In this document: in pieces, positions 4,858-8,715 of the stretch
Numbering within the stretch: the stretch's first letter is position 1
How the letters are laid out: each line of letters begins with the position of its first letter
Source of the DNA: Wolbachia pipientis
GTDB taxonomy: Bacteria > Pseudomonadota > Alphaproteobacteria > Rickettsiales > Anaplasmataceae
Assembly (NCBI RefSeq): GCF_023661085.1
Contig: NZ_JAHDJT010000048.1
Coordinates: forward strand, 1-8,715
Length of the DNA stretch: 8,715 nt
Direction of reading: 5' to 3'
Notes under the pieces: generated by a model
Told to the model about the DNA's origin: nothing
Databases searched by the model: none
The model's input: only the letters and a program-made list of their open reading frames with translations
Translations under genes and position numbers: made by a program

Positions 4858-7125
4858 ATGTTTGAAATTATAAAAAAATCTATAGACTGGGGTGGTCGTA
4901 CCTTATCTTTAGAAACTGGAAAAATAGCACGTCAAGCTGATGGTTCAGTGGTTGTAAATTATGGGGATACTTCCATTTTAGTAACTGTTGTACGTAAAAA
5001 GAAGGAAGAAAATGTTGATTTCCTGCCTCTAAATGTACAATTTATTGCAAAAAGCTATGCCATGGGCAAGATTCCCGGTGGCTTTTTTAAAAGAGAAGGT
5101 AAGCCATCTGATAGGGAAACTCTAATTTCAAGGGTAATAGATAGAAGTATAAGACCTCTATTCCCAGAAGGTTTTCACGATGAAGTCAGCGTGGTGTGCA
5201 ATTTATTAACTTATGATACGGTCAACCCTCCTGAAGTGCCAGCATTGATTGGTACTGTTGCAGCCCTTGCAATTTCTGGTGTTCCTTTTTACTCTACCAT
5301 AGCTGGAGCTTTGGTTGGTTGTGATGAAAATGACAACTATGTACTCAACCCTTCTGTTCAAGAGATGAAAACAAGCAGCTTAGATCTGTTTTTATCTGGT
5401 GACGAGCACTCAATTTTGATGGTTGAATCAGAGGTAAAGGAACTTTCTGAAGAAAATGTTCTAAGCGCAATAAAATTTGGTCATGAACACCTTCAACCCG
5501 TCATTAAGCTTATAAAAGAGTTTGCTGACACAATTGGCAAGAAACCTGAGAGCTTCGCTCCTATTGATATGTCAGACATAATGCAGGATCTTGAAAAGTA
5601 CAGTAAAGATTTTGAAAACGCATATTCACAAACAGTAAAACAACAGCGAGCTCAAACTTTAGAAGCGCTCAGAGGTGATATATTAAACACTCTTAAGGAA
5701 GCTGGAAAAGATGAGAAGCTCATTACATATGCAATAAAAAGCTTTGAAAGATCCTTAGTGCGCGAGATAATTAAAAAGAAAGGTATGAGGATAGACGGTC
5801 GTAAGCACGATGAAATACGTCAGATAGAAGTTGAAGTTGACATTTTATCCAGAACCCATGGTTCTGCATTATTTACAAGAGGTAGTACTCAGGCGCTGGT
5901 TGTTACTGCTCTTGGTACTACACAAGACGAGCAAATTGTAGATGACATTGAAGGCGATAGGCGCGAGCATTTCATGTTGCATTACAATTTTCCTTCATTT
6001 GCTGTTGGAGAGGCTTCTGCCATACGTGCACCAGGAAGAAGGGAAATAGGTCATGGTAAACTTGCCTGGAAAGCAATTCATCCTGTTTTACCTGATAAGT
6101 CCGAATTTCCTTATACAATAAGAGTAGTATCTGAAATTATGGAATCAGATGGTTCTTCTTCTATGGCAACAGTTTGCGGTACCTCCCTTGCCTTAATGGA
6201 TACAGGCGTGCCAATAAGTGCTCCCGTTGCTGGAATTGCTATGGGCCTCATCAAAGATAAAGATGAGTATACAATACTTTCTGATATCCTGGGTGATGAA
6301 GATTATCTTGGCGATATGGACTTTAAAGTAGCAGGAACTAGTGAAGGAATTACGGCACTGCAAATGGATATGAAAATTTCTGGTATAAGTTTTGAAATTG
6401 TTGAAAAGTCTCTAGAACAAGCAAAAGCTGGAAGGTTGCATATCTTAGAAAAAATGAATGCAGTGATTTCAGAACATAGCGATGACGTGAAAAGTCATGC
6501 ACCAAGAATGGTGTCATTTTACATAGATAAAGATAAGATTTCCGCAGCTATTGGTGCTAAAGGAAAAAATATACGCAGTGTGTGTGAAAGAAGTAATGCA
6601 AAAATTGAGATAGGGGATGACGGCAAGGTTTCTGTGTTTGCCGTGAGTAGCACTGAAGCTGAAATTGCAAAAAATATGTTGATTGATTCAATAACAGAAC
6701 TAGAGCAAGGTGCCATAGTTGATGCCAAGGTTATCAAAATAGATAAGTCTATTGTGGAGCTTGAATTTCTCAATGGAAGGAAAGGAAAAATGCACATAAG
6801 TGAAGTGGCTAATCAGCACATAGAGTCTATTGAGGATATACTTAAACAGGGCGATGTTTTCAAAGCGTTGGTAATTGATTTTGAAAAAGGTGGATACCCA
6901 AAATTGTCAAGGCGTCGCGTTGATCAAGAGACAGGCGAATTTTTTGAAGGCGAGCTCTATAATGAAGAAAAGAAAGATGGTTCAAGTGATAGGGATTATC
7001 ATAATAGTTCATTCAATAGAAAACCTGGGCATCGTAAGAGACCTACTCGCCCTCGTTCTGGCTTCAGTAACAGGAGTAACAGACCACAATTTGGTAGTGA
7101 TGATTCATCATCGGGCTTTTATTGA
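4858..7125 (+). CDS. pnp: Polyribonucleotide nucleotidyltransferase (PNPase)
   Basis: PNPase degrades RNA from the 3' end by phosphorolysis, releasing nucleoside diphosphates, and can run in reverse to add tails; it acts as a trimer and is a core member of the bacterial degradosome. The 755 residues show the full architecture. The first RNase PH-like domain (about 10-145) contains GGFFKREG (74-81). An all-helical linker follows (about 150-300), then the second RNase PH-like domain (about 310-545) with GRREIGHG (393-400), ESDGSSSM, and the acidic active-site motif GDEDYLGDMD (479-488). A KH domain (about 553-613) has its GAKG loop at 566-569, and an S1 domain spans about 618-690. The last 65 residues form a low-complexity tail rich in Arg, Ser, Gly and Asn, probably disordered and RNA-binding. 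It is the last gene of the truB-rpsO-pnp unit. No T-run terminator is seen; a strong hairpin lies 115 bases downstream. Confidence 0.98.
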   Translation: MFEIIKKSIDWGGRTLSLETGKIARQADGSVVVNYGDTSILVTVVRKKKEENVDFLPLNVQFIAKSYAMGKIPGGFFKREGKPSDRETLISRVIDRSIRPLFPEGFHDEVSVVCNLLTYDTVNPPEVPALIGTVAALAISGVPFYSTIAGALVGCDENDNYVLNPSVQEMKTSSLDLFLSGDEHSILMVESEVKELSEENVLSAIKFGHEHLQPVIKLIKEFADTIGKKPESFAPIDMSDIMQDLEKYSKDFENAYSQTVKQQRAQTLEALRGDILNTLKEAGKDEKLITYAIKSFERSLVREIIKKKGMRIDGRKHDEIRQIEVEVDILSRTHGSALFTRGSTQALVVTALGTTQDEQIVDDIEGDRREHFMLHYNFPSFAVGEASAIRAPGRREIGHGKLAWKAIHPVLPDKSEFPYTIRVVSEIMESDGSSSMATVCGTSLALMDTGVPISAPVAGIAMGLIKDKDEYTILSDILGDEDYLGDMDFKVAGTSEGITALQMDMKISGISFEIVEKSLEQAKAGRLHILEKMNAVISEHSDDVKSHAPRMVSFYIDKDKISAAIGAKGKNIRSVCERSNAKIEIGDDGKVSVFAVSSTEAEIAKNMLIDSITELEQGAIVDAKVIKIDKSIVELEFLNGRKGKMHISEVANQHIESIEDILKQGDVFKALVIDFEKGGYPKLSRRRVDQETGEFFEGELYNEEKKDGSSDRDYHNSSFNRKPGHRKRPTRPRSGFSNRSNRPQFGSDDSSSGFY

Positions 7126-7178
7126 GACTTGTATTATCAATTTATGGTAAGGAATTTTTAGGAGAAGCGCAACTGCAG

Positions 7179-7193
7179 AATACTTGAAGTATT
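7179..7193. repeat. Short palindrome AATACTT-G-AAGTATT
   Basis: Two 7-base arms flank one central base. As a hairpin it would lose pairs to form a loop, so it is more like a protein-site dyad or part of the mobile-element remnant that ends at 7257. No function is assigned. Confidence 0.35.
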
Positions 7194-7211
7194 TGAGGGG
7201 CGGAAGCAAGT

Positions 7212-7257
7212 TTTGACGTAGAAATTACCACCAGAAAGCAGGTAATGCAAGAGATCT
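7212..7257 (+). mobile_element. Probable IS remnant end (repeat of 2642-2677)
   Basis: The last 20 bases (7238-7257) equal the reverse complement of 2642-2661 with one difference, and the preceding bases share GACGT, GAAAT and CAGAA in the same order. This shows a repeat family at two gene-free sites. As I recall, sequence of this kind, ending in a GGTTATGCAAGAGGTCT-like motif, flanks IS5-type elements in Wolbachia. No transposase frame is present, so this would be a leftover end. The family assignment is inference. Confidence 0.5.
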
Positions 7258-7278
7258 AGTAGATTTCTTGTATTACCT
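7240..7278 (+). repeat. 18-bp hairpin between pnp and rpe
   Basis: Bases 7240-7257 pair with 7261-7278 around the 3-base loop AGT. All 18 positions pair in a plus-strand RNA, two of them as G-U (7247 with 7271 and 7253 with 7265); in minus-strand RNA these two become C-A mismatches. The structure therefore favours plus-strand transcripts, that is the 3' region of the pnp mRNA. No T-run follows (CTCCTTCACC), so it is not a standard intrinsic terminator but could mark or protect a 3' end. Its left arm belongs to the element at 7212-7257. Confidence 0.7.
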
Positions 7279-7350
7279 CCTTCACCCTAGTACCCAGGTG
7301 CCGAGATGATATCAGTTACTGATTTGTCTCTCAACTAGAGGTTTAGGCAG

Positions 7351-8031
7351 CTATAGCAGCGGGTTTTTAAGATCGTTCACAGCTTTCTTTATATTTTCAG
7401 TTCTAAATATTGCTGATCCAGCGACCAAGATATCTGCACCTGCTTTTGTTATATCGGCTGCGTTTAGGGCGCTCACTCCACCATCCACTGAAATCTGCGT
7501 TTTAAGATTACGCTCTTCTATCATCTTCTTTACAACAGATACCTTGTGTAGCTGCGAATGGATAAACTTTTGTCCCCCAAATCCAGGGTTGACTGTCATA
7601 ATCAGCACAATATCTAGTTCATGTATTATATACTCAAGCACACTTGGAGGAGTTGAAGGAACGATCGAAACTCCAACTTGAATTGTTTTTTTTGTATCGT
7701 TTACGTTTTTGTATGACTTTATTTTCCTAACCAGTCTCTCAAGGTGTATCTCTGCTTCTGCATGTATAGTGATAATATCAGCACCAGCATTTATAAAGCT
7801 TTCAATATGGTTACCAGGAGATTTAACCATTAAGTGTACATCGAAAGGAAGATTGCTATACTTACGTATTGCAGAAATAACACTCGGACCAATTGTAATA
7901 TTCGGAACGAAGTTTCCATCCATAACGTCTATGTGTATATAATCTACACCTAAATCGCTAATTTTTCTTACTTCTTCCCCTAACTTTGCAAAGTCTGCTG
8001 AAAGTATAGAAGGTGCAATTTTAATACCCAT
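7351..8031 (-). CDS. rpe: Ribulose-phosphate 3-epimerase
   Basis: Rpe interconverts D-ribulose 5-phosphate and D-xylulose 5-phosphate in the non-oxidative pentose phosphate pathway, in the cytoplasm. The 226-residue length is normal for this TIM-barrel enzyme. Metal-binding and catalytic positions are all visible: IAPSILSADF (5-14), His33 and Asp35 in YIHIDVMDGNFVPN, His66 in DVHLMV, and Asp183 in ISVDGGVS. The phosphate-loop motif MTVNPGFGGQKF is at 145-156. Where many homologues read LNPATP, this one reads IVPSTP (123-128), which I take as lineage variation. The ATG at 8031 fits the family start; no clear Shine-Dalgarno sequence is seen. A possible promoter lies at 8055-8083. The gene is convergent with pnp, and no T-run terminator follows its stop codon. 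It stands alone, with a tRNA gene upstream on the other strand. Confidence 0.97.
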   Translation of the reverse strand: MGIKIAPSILSADFAKLGEEVRKISDLGVDYIHIDVMDGNFVPNITIGPSVISAIRKYSNLPFDVHLMVKSPGNHIESFINAGADIITIHAEAEIHLERLVRKIKSYKNVNDTKKTIQVGVSIVPSTPPSVLEYIIHELDIVLIMTVNPGFGGQKFIHSQLHKVSVVKKMIEERNLKTQISVDGGVSALNAADITKAGADILVAGSAIFRTENIKKAVNDLKNPLL

Positions 8032-8054
8032 GGGCTGTTTTTTATTAAAGAATA

Positions 8055-8083
8055 AAAATAACTTATTTTTTAAACTCTGTCAC
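8055..8083 (-). promoter_or_regulatory. Putative promoter of rpe
   Basis: On the minus strand GTGACA (8083-8078, five of six to consensus) and TATTTT (8060-8055, four of six) are 17 bases apart. The transcript would begin roughly 17 bases before the rpe ATG. The -10 box lies in a long A/T run, so the exact position is uncertain. Confidence 0.35.
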
Positions 8084-8206
8084 CTTGACCATAAAACACA
8101 GAAAAGTTGCATCTATGCTGGAACGATAAGGTCTTGCAAGATAAACATCGTATTTACATGAAATGCCTTGACTTCATACGTGTTAAGAAGCATTTTATAT
8201 ACATTG

Positions 8207-8280
8207 GTGCCCGTAGCTCAGCTGGATAGAGCAACAGCCTTCTAAGCTGTGGGTCGTAGGTTCGAATCCTACCGGGCACA
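8207..8280 (+). tRNA. tRNA-Arg (anticodon TCT)
   Basis: A complete cloverleaf can be drawn. The acceptor stem is GTGCCCG (8207-8213) with CGGGCAC (8273-8279). The D stem is GCTC/GAGC, the anticodon stem ACAGC/GCTGT (8234-8238 with 8246-8250), and the T stem GTAGG/CCTAC with the loop TTCGAAT. All stems pair fully. The anticodon TCT at 8241-8243 reads AGA and AGG arginine codons, which are common in such AT-rich genomes. The discriminator base is A (8280), and the next three bases are CCA (8281-8283), so the 3' CCA end appears to be encoded. A TATATA box sits only 6 bases before the 5' end, 17 bases after TTCATA, so the primary transcript may have almost no leader if that box is the promoter. 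Confidence 0.97.
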
Positions 8281-8486
8281 CCATACATGTAGCACCTGTG
8301 TTTTTACTTTGTCATGTAACTTCCAAGCGTTTCTCCTGAAAGTTTCTTACCATAAATTGGGTATGTATCTGTTCAGCGGAATGGTAAAATGAGATAGACA
8401 AGATGGTCTAAGAAAAGTAATCATATAGTAAAAGTGAGTTTATAACAAATGGTGTCATTCCAGTGTCAAGCACACAGCTGTACGAA

Positions 8487-8509
8487 CCATACGCGTCAAG
8501 TTAAGGAAA
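8487..8509 (-). repeat. Dispersed 23-base repeat, copy 2 (inverted)
   Basis: This stretch is the exact reverse complement of 8661-8683 (core ACTTGACGCGTATGG on the minus strand). The word GCTGTACGAAC lies beside both copies but in the same, not inverted, orientation relative to the window (8477-8487 and 8683-8693), so the two units are not simple mirror images. Confidence 0.75.
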
Positions 8510-8660
8510 TGCTGCCAAATATAGCAACATTTAAAGAGGATGTCTTATTTGTTTCATTTATTTTTTAGGAAATTCTTACCTAAAATAAGATAAATTATTA
8601 ACTTAACTACTTAATATTTAAATAGTTTTTTATATCATCTTCTTCCCTCCTTATGTCACT

Positions 8661-8683
8661 TTTCCTTAACTTGACGCGTATGG
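8661..8683 (+). repeat. Dispersed 23-base repeat, copy 3
   Basis: It matches 8487-8509 perfectly in inverted orientation, with 151 bases between them, and matches 46-64 with one mismatch over 19 bases in direct orientation. The inverted pair could delimit a small non-autonomous element, but no target-site duplication can be recognised. Confidence 0.75.
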
Positions 8684-8715
8684 CTGTACGAACATTCTTA
8701 AAAAGAGTATAATGA

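Larger units (their letters stand above)
8284..8715. other. Gene-free right end with repeats
   Basis: I see no gene in these bases. They hold a half-copy of the palindromic element family (GTGTCATTCCAGTGTC, 8452-8467), the inverted 23-base repeat pair (8487-8509 and 8661-8683) and a hairpin TTTTAGG/CCTAAAA (8563-8569 with 8579-8585). A weak dyad TAGAC/GTCTA lies at 8395-8410. A perfect TATAAT lies at 8708-8713 at the edge of the window, without a clear -35 box; it could belong to a gene beyond the end. Confidence 0.45.

Noticed and set aside
6519..7150. Open frames on both strands over the 3' part of pnp
   Set aside because: The KH, S1 and tail segments of PNPase explain this DNA; no alternative frame has a start signal or motif.
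7311..7323. ATCAG-TTA-CTGAT as terminator of rpe
   Set aside because: The stem has only 5 bp and no T-run follows on the minus strand.
46..8683. CRISPR array
   Set aside because: The repeats are few, of mixed orientation and irregularly spaced, with no spacer pattern and no cas genes.

Overview
The window is AT-rich and reads as the chromosome of an obligate intracellular alphaproteobacterium of the order Rickettsiales, most probably Wolbachia. The order rests on the protein set: a bacterial NDUFS4-type complex I subunit, compact housekeeping proteins and A/T-ending codon use. The genus is inferred from the short palindromic repeats that match, from memory, elements scattered through Wolbachia genomes (stems ATCCCAGTG/CACTGGGAT and ATTCCAGCG/CGCTGGAAT, and the unit CTTAACTTGACGCGTATGG). 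No search was run.

Layout. Positions 1-726 carry no convincing gene: first a cluster of palindromes (1-303), then a stretch of unexplained AT-rich DNA. At 727-1026 (minus) lies a small complex I subunit. It shares a divergent promoter region with a plus-strand pair, a serine esterase of the acyl-protein thioesterase type and an atypical short-chain dehydrogenase/epimerase-like protein (1179-2641). The spacer at 2642-2825 holds a probable terminator for that pair, a degenerate mobile-element end, a nested hairpin and a strong terminator for the next gene. That gene (2826-3545, minus) is an unrecognised membrane-anchored protein with a short collagen-like stretch, its own promoter, ribosome binding site and terminator. 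Divergent from it is a tight housekeeping operon truB-rpsO-pnp (3692-7125, plus): tRNA pseudouridine synthase, ribosomal protein S15 and polynucleotide phosphorylase. Between pnp and the convergent rpe gene (7351-8031, minus) is a spacer with an 18-bp hairpin whose left arm repeats the element seen at 2642. A tRNA-Arg(TCT) gene follows at 8207-8280. The last 430 bases are non-coding and hold an inverted pair of a 23-base repeat whose third, slightly diverged copy is near position 46.

How the genes work together. truB, rpsO and pnp belong to translation and RNA turnover and are probably cotranscribed; gaps are 12 and 14 bases, each with a Shine-Dalgarno-like GAGG. The complex I subunit serves respiration and rpe serves the non-oxidative pentose phosphate pathway. 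The esterase and dehydrogenase look translationally linked, but no common pathway can be read from the sequence. Most of the window is ordinary core genome. The accessory interest lies in the collagen-like membrane protein, in a S15 with an altered signature, and in the repeat families that sit in every larger spacer.
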